The notes below the pieces were generated by a model. It did no database searches, was not told where the DNA came from, and saw nothing but the letters and a program-made list of their open reading frames with translations. A stretch of DNA of 64,000 nucleotides from Streptomyces nigra (GTDB taxonomy: Bacteria > Actinomycetota > Actinomycetes > Streptomycetales > Streptomycetaceae), in assembly GCF_003074055.1 (NCBI RefSeq), contig NZ_CP029043.1:4642501-4706500 (forward strand), read 5' to 3'. Of the stretch, positions 9,298-18,256 are shown piece after piece. Made by a program: the position numbers and the translations under genes. The stretch's first letter is position 1. Each line of letters opens with the position of its first letter.

Positions 9298-11991
9298 TCA
9301 CGGGGTGAGCGTCTGCCCCAGGTGGGCGCCGGACGGCGTGCCCAGCGGGGTCCGGCTGAGGATGGCGGTGCTGCCGAAGCCGAGGCCCGCGCTGCCGCTC
9401 GGGACGTACATGACGATGCCGTTGCCGGCGTCCTCGCCCTCCACGCCCATGACCAGATCGGCCCGGCCGTACCCGGAGAAGTCCGTCAGCGACACCGAGG
9501 AACCGGCCGTGTCACCGGACTCGGAGACGCCAGGCACCCCGGACGTGTCCTGCGAGAACGCGATCGAACCGGCCCCGGTCAGACCGGACGCGGTGCCCTT
9601 GAGCAGCACCGACATACCGGCGTTGGACCGGTTGCCGTCGCGGCTGATGTCCTCGCCGGGCAGACCGACCAGGGCGTCCGCGTAGCCGTCGGCGTTCTGG
9701 TCGCCGACCGACACCGAGCCGCCGAAGGCGTCACCGGCCTCGTTGGAGCCGGGGACGGACGCCGTGTTCTGGTGGATCACCTTCATGCCGGTCGTGGTGA
9801 ACCCGGCGGACGTGCCGAACAGCATGGTCACCTGACCGCCGGTGGCCGCACCCGACTCGGCGACGTACGGCTGGCCGATGACCAGGTCGTCGTAGCCGTT
9901 GCCGTCCACGTCGCCGGACGCGACGGCCCGCCCGCCCTTGACGGAGAGGACGCCCACCTTGGTCAGGCCCGTCGCCGAACCGGCGAAGCGGACCACACGG
10001 CCGATGCCGCCGGCGTCACGGTAGTTGAGGGCGACGTCCGCGTAGCCGTCCCGGTTGAAGTCACCGGTCGCGGAGTCCAGGTAGGCGATGGCGCCGGTGG
10101 CCGAGGTGAGCGTGCCGGTGCTGGTCTTCCCGCCGGTCAGACGGGCGTTCCAGTTGCCGCCCTTGCCGGTGCCGGCCGCGAAGACGTCGGCCTTGCCGTC
10201 GCCGTCGAAGTCGCCGACCGCCACGGTCGAGCCGAGCTTGGCGCCGGTGGCCGTGACCGAGCCCGACGTCGTGTACGAGAAGCCGGAGTTCAGGGCCGGG
10301 CCGTAGAGGACGGTGACGGCGCCGCGGTCCGCGTGGCCGCTCGTGTCGTCCTCGCCGGGCGCGCCGATCGCGAGGTCCGCGTGGCCGTCGCCGTTGACGT
10401 CGCCCCACGCGGTGGAGGTGCCGAAGCCGTCACCGGACTCGTGGGAGCCGGGGACGCCGGTGCTGCTCTGGCTGAACGTCCGCCGGGCCGCCGCGACCGG
10501 GCCGTCGACGCCGCCCGGGACGACGGTGACGGTGCCGCCGCCGCTCTGCGCGCGGGGCGTGCCCGCGACCAGGTCTGCGAGGCCGTCACGGTCGGTGTCC
10601 GAGGTCGGCAGGGCGTGCGAGATGCCCGGGGTCGCGGCGAGCTGGGCGATCCGGGAGAGCTTCGGGTACAGGTTGGCGCCCGGGCAGGCCGTGGTGTTGG
10701 TGTCCCGGTGCCCGAGGACCCGGGGCAGCGTGACGGAGGCGCCCAGCGGGAACTTGTTGCCGCTGGACCCCTGCGGGACGCCGGACGTCAGAGCGACCTT
10801 GCCGGTCGGGTCGACGCCGTACATCCCGAACTTCCAGGCGACGACCCGGGCGATGGCGTCCAGGCCGGCCTTGCTCGGCTTGGCGCTCTCGAAGTTGCCG
10901 ATGTACGAGATGCCGACCGTGTCCGTGTTGAACCCGGCGTCGTGCGCCCCGATGACCGGCAGGTCCATCCCGCCGCTGCGTCCCTCGAAGATCTGGCCGC
11001 AGCGGTCGACGACGAAGTTGTAGCCGATGTCGAAGTAGCCCTGGCTGAAGTGGGACTGCTGGATGGTGCGCAGCCGGGCCCGCGAGTCGGCGCAGGACAC
11101 CGCGTTGTCGGTGTCGACGCCGGTGTGGTGGATGACGGCGGCCTTGATCGTCTCGCTGTAGGAGGGCGTGCCGTCGTAGTCCGTGGACGCGCCCCACTCG
11201 GCCTGCGTGATGATCGGGGGCTTCACGACCGTGGAGGGCCGGGGCTCGGGCGCGGTCGGCGTCGGCGACGGGGACGCGGTGTCGGTCGGCGTGTCCGTCG
11301 GCGTGTCCGTCGGGGCCGGGGCCTCGGTGGTCGGGGCCGGGTCGGTGGGATCGGCCGTCGTGGCGGGGTCCGTCGGCGTGTCCGTGGCGGGGTCCGTCGG
11401 GGTGTCCGTCGCCGGGTCCGGGGTCTCGTCGGCGGAGAACGCGGCCGGCCGGAGCGTGCCCTTCGGGTCCGTGCCCGGGTCGAGCAGCTTGACGTCCATG
11501 CCGGCCGGCTGGCCCTTGGCCTCGGTGCCGTCCGCGTTCACCACCCGCAGCTCGATGCCGTCGGAGTCACCGGTCCACACCGACTCCGTACCGCCGCGCA
11601 GGGCCGCCCGCTCGCCCTCCGCGCCGTCCGCCTGGCTCGGCTCCAGCGCGACCCGCCGCCACGGGGACCACTTGCCCGTCTCCAGGTCGCGGGTGCGCAC
11701 CTCCGGGGTGCCCTTGGCCTCGGCCTCCGGGTCGTTCCACGTCAGCACGACCGCGCTGAAACGCTCGGTGCTCCGCCTCTCCAGACCCTTGCGCCCGGCG
11801 CCGCGGTCCTTGAGCTTGAGCGTGTGGATCGCGGGCTTGCGGGTCTCGCGCGCGCCGTCGGCCTTCGTCGACGGTTCGGCGATGGCGTAGGTGACCACGC
11901 CCGCCGCGCTCAACACCACGGCTCCCACGGTCAGCCACGCACGTCTCTTCAGACTGAGCGGCCTGTACGCATGAGTCTTACGAGGACTCAA
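9298..11991 (-). CDS. PGRP-type N-acetylmuramoyl-L-alanine amidase with FG-GAP repeats
   Basis: About 897 residues. I chose the TTG at 11991 because AGGGG stands eight bases before it and it gives a proper signal peptide (SLKRRAWLTVGAVVLSAAG); a GTG at 12000 or 12054 is also possible. Order of parts: signal peptide, beta-rich N-terminal domain, long Thr/Pro/Asp-rich linker of DTPTDP units, amidase_2/PGRP domain, then about seven FG-GAP (integrin-alpha-type) repeats with Ca-binding DxDGDGxAD loops. Zinc ligands appear in AVIHHTG, VLGHRD and TACPG. It should cut murein stem peptides outside the cell; the propeller probably binds calcium and wall polymers. Confidence 0.88.
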   Translation of the reverse strand: MSPRKTHAYRPLSLKRRAWLTVGAVVLSAAGVVTYAIAEPSTKADGARETRKPAIHTLKLKDRGAGRKGLERRSTERFSAVVLTWNDPEAEAKGTPEVRTRDLETGKWSPWRRVALEPSQADGAEGERAALRGGTESVWTGDSDGIELRVVNADGTEAKGQPAGMDVKLLDPGTDPKGTLRPAAFSADETPDPATDTPTDPATDTPTDPATTADPTDPAPTTEAPAPTDTPTDTPTDTASPSPTPTAPEPRPSTVVKPPIITQAEWGASTDYDGTPSYSETIKAAVIHHTGVDTDNAVSCADSRARLRTIQQSHFSQGYFDIGYNFVVDRCGQIFEGRSGGMDLPVIGAHDAGFNTDTVGISYIGNFESAKPSKAGLDAIARVVAWKFGMYGVDPTGKVALTSGVPQGSSGNKFPLGASVTLPRVLGHRDTNTTACPGANLYPKLSRIAQLAATPGISHALPTSDTDRDGLADLVAGTPRAQSGGGTVTVVPGGVDGPVAAARRTFSQSSTGVPGSHESGDGFGTSTAWGDVNGDGHADLAIGAPGEDDTSGHADRGAVTVLYGPALNSGFSYTTSGSVTATGAKLGSTVAVGDFDGDGKADVFAAGTGKGGNWNARLTGGKTSTGTLTSATGAIAYLDSATGDFNRDGYADVALNYRDAGGIGRVVRFAGSATGLTKVGVLSVKGGRAVASGDVDGNGYDDLVIGQPYVAESGAATGGQVTMLFGTSAGFTTTGMKVIHQNTASVPGSNEAGDAFGGSVSVGDQNADGYADALVGLPGEDISRDGNRSNAGMSVLLKGTASGLTGAGSIAFSQDTSGVPGVSESGDTAGSSVSLTDFSGYGRADLVMGVEGEDAGNGIVMYVPSGSAGLGFGSTAILSRTPLGTPSGAHLGQTLTP

Positions 11992-12110
11992 CTGTCCCAC
12001 CCCTATGAGCAGTTTACGGATGCCACACCTGTCACTCGGGTGGCGATTACACACAGCGCAGACACAGCCCGAACCGTCACCCTCGACCCCGCGGAGAGGC
12101 CGGGCACGGC

Positions 12111-12143
12111 GACGGGGCCGGTCCGTCCGGACACGGCCCCGTC
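12111..12143 (-). terminator. Hairpin after the lipoprotein gene
   Basis: 10-bp stem GACGGGGCCG/CGGCCCCGTC with an inner 5-bp stem GTCCG/CGGAC, 17 bases past the stop of the minus-strand lipoprotein gene. Confidence 0.65.
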
Positions 12144-12159
12144 GGTCCGAGGCGGTGGA

Positions 12160-13047
12160 TCAGCCCGCCCACACCTCGGCCTCGTCGGCCGGGACGGTGG
12201 TGGCCAGGCCCAGCTCCTTGCGGGACGCGACCGACTTGTTCGGGTCGATGCCGTCGAACGCCGGGTCGTAGGCGATGTAGAACGCGTCGGCGTCGGCGGC
12301 GCCCGCGGCCTTCTTCCAGTCGGCGGCGGCCTTCTCCAGGGTCGTGCGCAGCTTGGCGACCTCCGCGCCCTCGATGCCCTTCAGCCCGTCCACGTGCGTG
12401 GCGAGGGCGGCCGCGACGGCCTTGGCCTGCTTCTTGTAACCCGCGAGGTCGGCCTCGACGGTGTCCTTCTCGGACTGGTTCGCCCACAGGGCCTCGTAGA
12501 CGGCGTTCGAGCCCTTCAGGAAGGTGGCCTGCTCGGGCTTGAGCGACTTGGACGTGTCCAGCGTGCCGCTGAACTTGCCCTTCTCCGAGGTGTAGGTGCA
12601 GCTCACGGCACGGTCGCCGGTCTCCCAGCTCTCCTTGGTGGGCGTGTAGTAGAAGAGCGAGACGCCCTTGGGGAGCGCCCAGGTGTCCGGGGAGTACTTC
12701 TGCGCCTCGACCGGGCACTGGTTGTCCGCGATCGTGGAGACGCCGTCGTCGCCCGGGTACTCCTTGCCCTTGTCGATCGAGAACTCGCCCACGACCTGGC
12801 CGACATGGGCCTCGTCGCAGGGCACGATCTCCACGGTGAAGGCGGTCCCCTCGGCCTTGCCGTTGGGGTTGTAGCAGTCACCGATGTCCAGGGAGAACAC
12901 CGAGCGCTGACGGGCGACCTTCTTCGCACCGTCCTTGGCGCTGTCGACGGCGTCGGAGACACCCGAACAGCCCACCGCCCCGGCGGCGATCAGAGCGACG
13001 GCGACGGAGAGGCCGCGAAGGGAACGGCGAGGGGCCTGGGTAGCCAT
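12160..13047 (-). CDS. Lipoprotein of the septum-formation (DUF4190-associated) type
   Basis: 295 residues. Arg-rich start, hydrophobic stretch and lipobox AGAVGC put the lipidated cysteine at residue 27. The next ~130 residues contain spaced cysteines (DIGDCYN, VPCDEAH, NQCPVE, SCTY), the pattern of the actinobacterial septum-formation domain. The second half is a Lys/Ala-rich helical region. Expected on the outer membrane face. Divergent from the sigma-factor gene; the gap holds an AT-rich stretch (TTAATTGATC) likely to be its promoter. The septum link is inherited from family naming only. Confidence 0.75.
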   Translation of the reverse strand: MATQAPRRSLRGLSVAVALIAAGAVGCSGVSDAVDSAKDGAKKVARQRSVFSLDIGDCYNPNGKAEGTAFTVEIVPCDEAHVGQVVGEFSIDKGKEYPGDDGVSTIADNQCPVEAQKYSPDTWALPKGVSLFYYTPTKESWETGDRAVSCTYTSEKGKFSGTLDTSKSLKPEQATFLKGSNAVYEALWANQSEKDTVEADLAGYKKQAKAVAAALATHVDGLKGIEGAEVAKLRTTLEKAAADWKKAAGAADADAFYIAYDPAFDGIDPNKSVASRKELGLATTVPADEAEVWAG

Positions 13048-13151
13048 GACGTGTACATCCTCTTAATTGATCTTTACGGGGCGGGCGCACCGGGCCCCGA
13101 ACGCGGGGCCGAGGGTGCACGGGCCCTCACTCGCGGCGTCTGACTCACGAG

Positions 13152-13931
13152 GTGCCGAGAGGGTTGTACCGGGCCGTGGACAGGACCGATACCGCCGTCA
13201 CCAGTGACACTTCCGTGGCGCGGGGCGCTGTTGAGCGTGAAGGGGACGTGCGCAAGGGTGGGCGTACCGAAGCGGTACGGATCGCCACGAACCGGTACGG
13301 ACGAGGACAGTTCTTGGCTCGAGGAGGGGAACCCCGGCGCGCGCTCGCGCACGACGGGGAACTGGGCGCGGCCGTCGCGCGGGCCCAGGAGGGCGACGAG
13401 GCCGCGTTCGCGGTCGCGTACCGGCTGGTGCAGCCGGGGCTGCTGGGCTATCTGCGCGGTCTGGTCGGCAACGACGCCGAGGACGTGGCGTCCGACGCCT
13501 GGCTGGAGATCGCCCGCGACCTCGGCCGGTTCTCCGGCGACGGCGCCGGCTTCCGCGGCTGGACCGCGACGATCGCCCGGCACCGCGCGCTGGACCACTT
13601 GCGCCGGCAGCGCGTACGGCCCCGGTCGTCCGTGCTGGAACAGGACGTCCTGGAACTGCCCGACCCGTCCAGCACACATGAGCGGGCGCTGGAGTCGATC
13701 TCCACGGAACAGGCTTTGCGGCTGGTCCGCGGACTGCCGAGGGACCAGGCCGAGGCGGTGCTGCTGCGGGTGGTCGTCGGACTCGACGGCCCGGCGGCGG
13801 CCCGGGTGCTCGGCAAGCGCCCGGGCGCGGTGCGCACCGCCGCGTACCGGGGACTGAAGCGGCTCGCCGACCAGCTCGGCGCGGCCGGTGTGACGGATGA
13901 CGGCCCCGGGACGCTGGGGGAATCGACATGA
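13152..13931 (+). CDS. ECF-type sigma factor, first copy of a repeated module
   Basis: Up to 259 residues. The conserved core starts near residue 68 (GELGAAVARAQEGDEAAF). Sigma region 2 contains DAEDVASDAWLEIARDL and a tryptophan-led melting segment (FRGWTATIARHRALDHLRR). Region 4 reads LPRDQAEAVLLRVVVGLDG, with helix-turn-helix RPGAVRTAAYRGLKRLA. The start is uncertain: GTG 13152 gives an unusually long, poorly conserved N-terminus, and starts at 13214 or 13248 are alternatives. It is closely related to the sigma factor at 15340, and each is followed by a similar membrane protein, probably its anti-sigma factor. Confidence 0.85.
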   Translation: MPRGLYRAVDRTDTAVTSDTSVARGAVEREGDVRKGGRTEAVRIATNRYGRGQFLARGGEPRRALAHDGELGAAVARAQEGDEAAFAVAYRLVQPGLLGYLRGLVGNDAEDVASDAWLEIARDLGRFSGDGAGFRGWTATIARHRALDHLRRQRVRPRSSVLEQDVLELPDPSSTHERALESISTEQALRLVRGLPRDQAEAVLLRVVVGLDGPAAARVLGKRPGAVRTAAYRGLKRLADQLGAAGVTDDGPGTLGEST

Positions 13932-14139
13932 CCTGTGCGGGCGACGGCGGCCGGACGCCCGGCACGTGACATGCGTCGCGGGCGGCGGGTGCGGGTGAGT
14001 CGTACGGACGGACGGGACGTACGGACGCAGGAGACGTAGAGGCTCTACGGCTCCCGGCGGCAGGGCTGTCACACGCGGGGCGCAGGCGCCCGGCGGACCG
14101 GAGTCGGCGGAGCGAAATCGGACGGGAACGGAAACGGAC

Positions 14140-14982
14140 ATGGGTGAACGGCAGAGCGGCGGTGCGACGCCCGGCCGTCGGCGCACGCACCCCGACCGGA
14201 TGACGGCCCGTCACCCGTCCACCCCCCAGGCCGTGCTCGACGACGCCGCGCTGGAGGAGCTTCTGTCCGCCGCAGTGCTGCGCGGGCACCGCCCGGACGC
14301 CGCCGGGGAGCAGCGGGCCGTGGCCGCGTTCCGTGCCGCCCGCGCCGAAGGCGCCCACCGGGCGCGCACCCGGCGCCGGGACGACTGGCGGCCCCGGCAG
14401 CGGCGCCGCCTCGCGATCTCGGCGCGGGCCACCCTGTCGCTGCTGCTCGCCAGTCTGACGCTGGGCGGGGTCGCGGCCGCCGCCATCAATGCGTCCGGTC
14501 CCACGGAGGCTCCGGAGAAGCGCCGGACGTCCCCGTCCGAAAGCGCTTCCCGCCGGTCGGCCGCGCCTTCCTCACCGCCGTCCGCCGCACCTCGGACCAC
14601 CCGCCCGGACCACCCGGGCAACGCCCGCGACACCGAGGCCAAGTGCCGTGCGTACGGCAAGGTCGCGGGCCGGGGTCAGGCGCTGGAGTCGACGGCGTGG
14701 CAACGGCTCGTCGCGGAGGCGGGCGGCGAGGAAAGGGTCGCCGCCTACTGCGCCGACCGCCTGGCGACGGCACCGGCCCGCCCGAGCGGCAGCCCTGGCA
14801 GCGATCCCGGCCAAGGCACGCCCGGAACACCGGCCACCGGCAAGGGCCAGGACGGCACGGGAACCGGCGCGGGCAGGCCGGGACAGGGCGTCGAGGACGA
14901 CGGAAACGACGCGAACGGTGCGAACGGCGCCAATGACGCGAACGACGGGAATGCCCGGAACTCCGGGAAGAACAAGGGCTGA
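14140..14982 (+). CDS. One-pass membrane protein, putative anti-sigma factor
   Basis: 280 residues. A cytoplasmic N-terminal part of about 90 residues contains EELLSAAVLRGH and AVAAFRAARAE. One transmembrane helix follows (about 92-117), then a Ser/Pro linker and an extracellular stretch with Cys169 (KCRAYG) and Cys204 (YCADRL). The tail is low-complexity Gly/Asn/Asp. It shares this layout with the protein at 16002, and both follow an ECF sigma gene. No HxxxCxxC zinc motif is present, so it is not a ZAS-type anti-sigma factor; the role is inferred from context. Confidence 0.7.
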   Translation: MGERQSGGATPGRRRTHPDRMTARHPSTPQAVLDDAALEELLSAAVLRGHRPDAAGEQRAVAAFRAARAEGAHRARTRRRDDWRPRQRRRLAISARATLSLLLASLTLGGVAAAAINASGPTEAPEKRRTSPSESASRRSAAPSSPPSAAPRTTRPDHPGNARDTEAKCRAYGKVAGRGQALESTAWQRLVAEAGGEERVAAYCADRLATAPARPSGSPGSDPGQGTPGTPATGKGQDGTGTGAGRPGQGVEDDGNDANGANGANDANDGNARNSGKNKG

Positions 14983-15339
14983 CCCGCGCTCGGGAATCGG
15001 CGTGATAGCCGCCCGCGTGTGCCCGTAGGCCCAAAAGGCTCGAGAAGGCGCGAATGCCGGCCAAAGCAACGGCCGGGGCCGCCACCCCCCACAGGAGAGG
15101 CCCCGGCCGTCGCGCGGCACGGGCCGCGCGGCGGCCCGTACTCTCTACAGCGCCATGACTGCGTTTTCTGTCACACCCGGACGGCGGGACAGCCGGAATC
15201 CTGGGTGGTTGCATGTTGTACAGACATGGACGAGCGGCGGTTTCAGGCCGTAACGTGCCTTTCGCGCCGGACGCGGGGGGCCTAGTACCACCGCAACGAC
15301 CTGCGGTCCTGTTGCCGCAACCATCAATTGAGGTATCCA
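14983..15339. other. Intergenic region between the two sigma modules
   Basis: No gene is supported here. It contains two tandem hairpins (15069-15130) that should end the first module, then about 200 bases leading to the second sigma gene. I see no unambiguous promoter; the segment around 15205-15225 is relatively AT-rich and is the best candidate. Confidence 0.6.
15069..15130 (+). terminator. Tandem terminator hairpins
   Basis: First hairpin: perfect 12-bp stem ACGGCCGGGGCC (15069-15080) with GGCCCCGGCCGT (15099-15110). Second: perfect 8-bp stem CGCGCGGC/GCCGCGCG (15111-15130) with the 4-base loop ACGG. Confidence 0.8.
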
Positions 15340-16002
15340 GTGCTGGGGGACGACGCGGAGCTGACCACCGCGGTGCTTGCGGCACAGGACGGGGACGAGA
15401 CCGCGTTCCGTACTGTGTACCGCTCCGTGCACCCGCGGCTGCTCGGATACGTGCGGACGCTGGTCGGCGATCCGGACGCGGAGGACGTCGCCTCCGAGGC
15501 GTGGCTCCAGATAGCGCGCGACCTGGACCGGTTCAGCGGGGACGCGGACCGGTTCCGCGGCTGGGCGGCGCGCATAGCGCGCAACCGGGCGCTGGACCAC
15601 ATCAGGATGCGTGGGCGCCGCCCCGCGATCGGCGGCGACGAGACCGAGCTGACGGGCAAGGCCGCCGAGTCCGACACGGCCGGTGAGGCGATCGAGGCGC
15701 TGGCCACCGACGGCACCCTCTCCCTCATCGCGCGGCTGCCCCAGGACCAGGCCGAGGCGGTCGTCCTGCGCGTGGTCGTCGGCCTCGACGCCAAGACGGC
15801 CGCGCAGACGCTGGGCAAGCGCCCGGGTGCCGTACGGACCGCGGCGCACCGGGGCCTGAAGCGCCTCGCCGAACTGCTCGGTGACGATCCGGAATCGGCC
15901 GGGGTGCTCGACGCCCTGCCGCCGCAGCGAGAACCGCGTCGCCGCGCGGTGACGTCCGCGACTGTGACGCATCTGCGTACGCGGACGCAGAAGGATGTGT
16001 GA
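15340..16002 (+). CDS. ECF-type sigma factor, second copy of a repeated module
   Basis: 220 residues from GTG 15340, which has GAGG six bases upstream; a TTG at 15328 is less likely. Region 2 (DAEDVASEAWLQIARDLDRF, FRGWAARIARNRALDHIRMR) and region 4 (LPQDQAEAVVLRVVVGLDA, then RPGAVRTAAHRGLKRLAE) align almost word for word with the sigma factor at 13152, showing an ancient local duplication. There is no C-terminal extension. The stop overlaps the start of the following membrane-protein gene by one base (TGATG), so the two are coupled. Confidence 0.92.
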   Translation: MLGDDAELTTAVLAAQDGDETAFRTVYRSVHPRLLGYVRTLVGDPDAEDVASEAWLQIARDLDRFSGDADRFRGWAARIARNRALDHIRMRGRRPAIGGDETELTGKAAESDTAGEAIEALATDGTLSLIARLPQDQAEAVVLRVVVGLDAKTAAQTLGKRPGAVRTAAHRGLKRLAELLGDDPESAGVLDALPPQREPRRRAVTSATVTHLRTRTQKDV

Positions 16003-17015
16003 TGGCCGACGAGCTGAACAGGTGGCTGGACCGCGAAACAGCGGAACGCTTGCTGCGGGGAGAGTCACTCGAAGCTGTCGACCCGGCCGACCGCGATCAG
16101 GCCGAACGGCTCGCCAAGACCCTTGAGGCACTGACCGCCGAACCGGCGCCGGCCTGCGAAGAACTCCCGGGAGAGGCCACCGCGTTGGCGGCATTCCGGG
16201 CATCCCGCGCGGGCCGCGACGGCATTCCCGCGACCCCCGGCACGCTGGGCGGACCGACGGCCGACGAGGTCGGTCTCGTCCGGCTCGGCGCCCCCGTGGA
16301 CCGGCTGCGGCGCCCGCGCCGGGGGCGGCCCGTCCGGCTCGCCCTCGCCGCCGCGCTCGCCGTCGGCATGGTCGGCGGAGTCGCCGTGGCGGCCGGAACC
16401 GGAGTCCTGCCGACGCCGTTCGACCGCGACGAGCCCGCCCGCCCCGCCTCCACGGTCTCCGCGCCGCCCGAGACGGAACGCCCGCTCGTATCGCCCTCCC
16501 CGGAGGAGGACGCGCCGGCCGGCACCCCGACCGGCGGCGGCAACGCGGCGACCCAGGACCCCGGCGCCGGCAAGGAGACGCCGCCCGGCGGACCCGCCGA
16601 CGACAAGGCCGACGGCGACGGCCGGCGCGGCTCCGGCGGCTGGTGGCGCGGAGTCGTCTCCTCCTGCCGGGACTTCCGGGACGGCAAGGCGGTCGCCGGC
16701 GACCGCCGCCGCACCCTGGAGGGCGCGGCGGGCGGCCACGGCCGGGTGCAGACGTACTGCGACCGGGTCCTGCGGCTCGTGGACGCCCGGACCGGCGGCG
16801 ACGCCAAGGACCGGGACAAGGGCCGGGGCCACGGCAACGGTGACGGCGACGGGCGGCACGACGACGGCGACTGGAGCGACGGGGGCGGTCCGGGCCGGGA
16901 CGACGACACCCCGAACGGCCTGACCCGCGGCGACGACCGGAGCTCCCAGGAGAACCCCGAAGCGGGCGCACGCCCCACCGACGACACCGAGAGCGGCTCC
17001 GTCGCAAGCCGCTGA
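16002..17015 (+). CDS. One-pass membrane protein, putative anti-sigma factor
   Basis: 337 residues from ATG 16002 (AAGGA six bases upstream, coupled to the sigma gene). The cytoplasmic part has LNRWLDRETAERLLRGE, recalling an anti-sigma N-terminus, and ATALAAFRASRAG, matching the paralogue at 14140. One transmembrane helix lies at about 111-130. Outside are a Pro/Gly linker, Cys212 (SCRDF) and Cys243 (YCDRVL), then a very acidic Gly/Asp/Arg-rich tail. The cytoplasmic motif pair and the two extracellular cysteines are what the two proteins share. The anti-sigma role is inferred. Confidence 0.75.
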   Translation: MADELNRWLDRETAERLLRGESLEAVDPADRDQAERLAKTLEALTAEPAPACEELPGEATALAAFRASRAGRDGIPATPGTLGGPTADEVGLVRLGAPVDRLRRPRRGRPVRLALAAALAVGMVGGVAVAAGTGVLPTPFDRDEPARPASTVSAPPETERPLVSPSPEEDAPAGTPTGGGNAATQDPGAGKETPPGGPADDKADGDGRRGSGGWWRGVVSSCRDFRDGKAVAGDRRRTLEGAAGGHGRVQTYCDRVLRLVDARTGGDAKDRDKGRGHGNGDGDGRHDDGDWSDGGGPGRDDDTPNGLTRGDDRSSQENPEAGARPTDDTESGSVASR

Positions 17016-17157
17016 CCTGCGGTTTTTGAGACGGATAGAAAAATCTTCGCACCCGGAGTGACGTTTTCGGGCGCCCCGGCGCTGATCTGAGTGAGCCGAC
17101 TGGTCATCGGCCCTCGCACAGAGCCGGGGTTCCCCCCGTACCTACGGCTCGTGCATC

Positions 17158-17196
17158 GGCGCGGGCGGGACACGTTCCCCCGGTCCCGCCCGCGCC
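17158..17196. terminator. Bidirectional hairpin between convergent genes
   Basis: Perfect 14-bp stem GGCGCGGGCGGGAC (17158-17171) with GTCCCGCCCGCGCC (17183-17196), loop of 11 bases, between a plus- and a minus-strand gene that converge. Confidence 0.85.
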
Positions 17197-17210
17197 CCAC
17201 ACACCGCCTC

Positions 17211-18086
17211 TCACCAGTGGACGACGACCTTGTCGCCGGTCCGCACCCGCGCGAACATCTCCCGGATCGCCGGCTCGTCCGCCACGTTCACACAGCCGTG
17301 CGAGGCGCCCGCGTAACCCCGGGCCGCGAAGTCCGACGAGTAGTGCACCGCCTGCCCGCCGCTGAAGAACATCGCGTACGGCATCGGGGAGTCGTAGAGC
17401 GTCGACACATGGTGGCGTGACTTCCAGTAGACGCTGAACACGCCCTCCCGGGTCGGGGTGTACTCCGAGCCGAACCGCACCGGCACCGTCAGCTCCGTCC
17501 GGCCGTCCACCATCCAGCGCAGCGTCCGGCTCTCCTTGCTGACGCACAGCACCCGGCCGGTCAGACAGCGGGCGTCCGGCGCGTCGGCCGGCTGGCCGCC
17601 CATCAGATACAGGTCCCAGCGGCCCGGTTCACGGGTCATCTTCAGCAGCCGCTCCCAGGTGACCCGGTCCGTCCTGCCGGTCTTCGGCAGGCCCCGCTTG
17701 CCCTGGAAGCCCCGGACCGCCCGCTCGGTGAGGTCGTCGTAGACACCGGTCGGCCCGTCGTAGAGCCAGGCGATCTGGCGTAGCCGCGCCTGCAGTTCCC
17801 GTATGTCGCGGCCCTTGTCGCCGGGCTTCCACAGGACGGCGGGCGCGGGCGGTGCCGCCGGGGCGCTCGGCTTGTCGTCGGGCGGCGCCGACTTCGGCGA
17901 CGGGGTGCCGCTCGGCAGCTCTACGCGCACCGGTGACTGCCGCTCCCCGTCCGGTCCCTGCACCGTGCAGCCGCCGAGCACGGCGATCGCCGCTCCGCAG
18001 GCAGCCACGGCCGTCGGCACGCGCAGGCCGCCCGGTCGTCCGCCGCGCCCGTCCCGAGTGCTCCGCCCCATGCCCCTGGTACGCAT
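17211..18086 (-). CDS. L,D-transpeptidase lipoprotein with peptidoglycan-binding domain
   Basis: About 291 residues from ATG 18086, chosen for GGGGG five bases upstream; ATG 18143 is an alternative. A long Arg-rich n-region, a hydrophobic stretch and lipobox LGGC precede a Ser/Pro linker. Next comes a PG_binding_1 domain ([16 protein letters not shown], then [14 protein letters not shown]), then a YkuD catalytic domain ending in HYSSDF and SHGCVNV, with the catalytic Cys in HGC. It makes 3-3 cross-links or attaches proteins to murein. Divergent from the mutase gene. Confidence 0.9.
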   Translation of the reverse strand: MRTRGMGRSTRDGRGGRPGGLRVPTAVAACGAAIAVLGGCTVQGPDGERQSPVRVELPSGTPSPKSAPPDDKPSAPAAPPAPAVLWKPGDKGRDIRELQARLRQIAWLYDGPTGVYDDLTERAVRGFQGKRGLPKTGRTDRVTWERLLKMTREPGRWDLYLMGGQPADAPDARCLTGRVLCVSKESRTLRWMVDGRTELTVPVRFGSEYTPTREGVFSVYWKSRHHVSTLYDSPMPYAMFFSGGQAVHYSSDFAARGYAGASHGCVNVADEPAIREMFARVRTGDKVVVHW

Positions 18087-18256
18087 CCAGGCCCCCGTCG
18101 TCTCATCGCGGCCGCCCCCGGCCATGCGGATGTCACTCGACATGTTCCCCGCGCGTGACCGGTGGCGAACCAGGCGGCATGGTGGAACACAGGAGTCACG
18201 GTGGCCGGCGGGACGGGCCGCCCGACGACACCCCAGCGACGCGAGAGGCACCCACC

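Noticed and set aside
11230-11420. Tandem DNA repeats in the amidase gene
   Set aside because: They simply encode the DTPTDP linker; no evidence of a separate element.
9322-13143. Very long plus-strand open frame (over 1,200 codons) opposite the amidase and lipoprotein genes
   Set aside because: Its translation is Arg/Gly/Val-rich low-complexity typical of the antisense of GC-rich genes, while the minus strand encodes recognisable domains with signal peptides.
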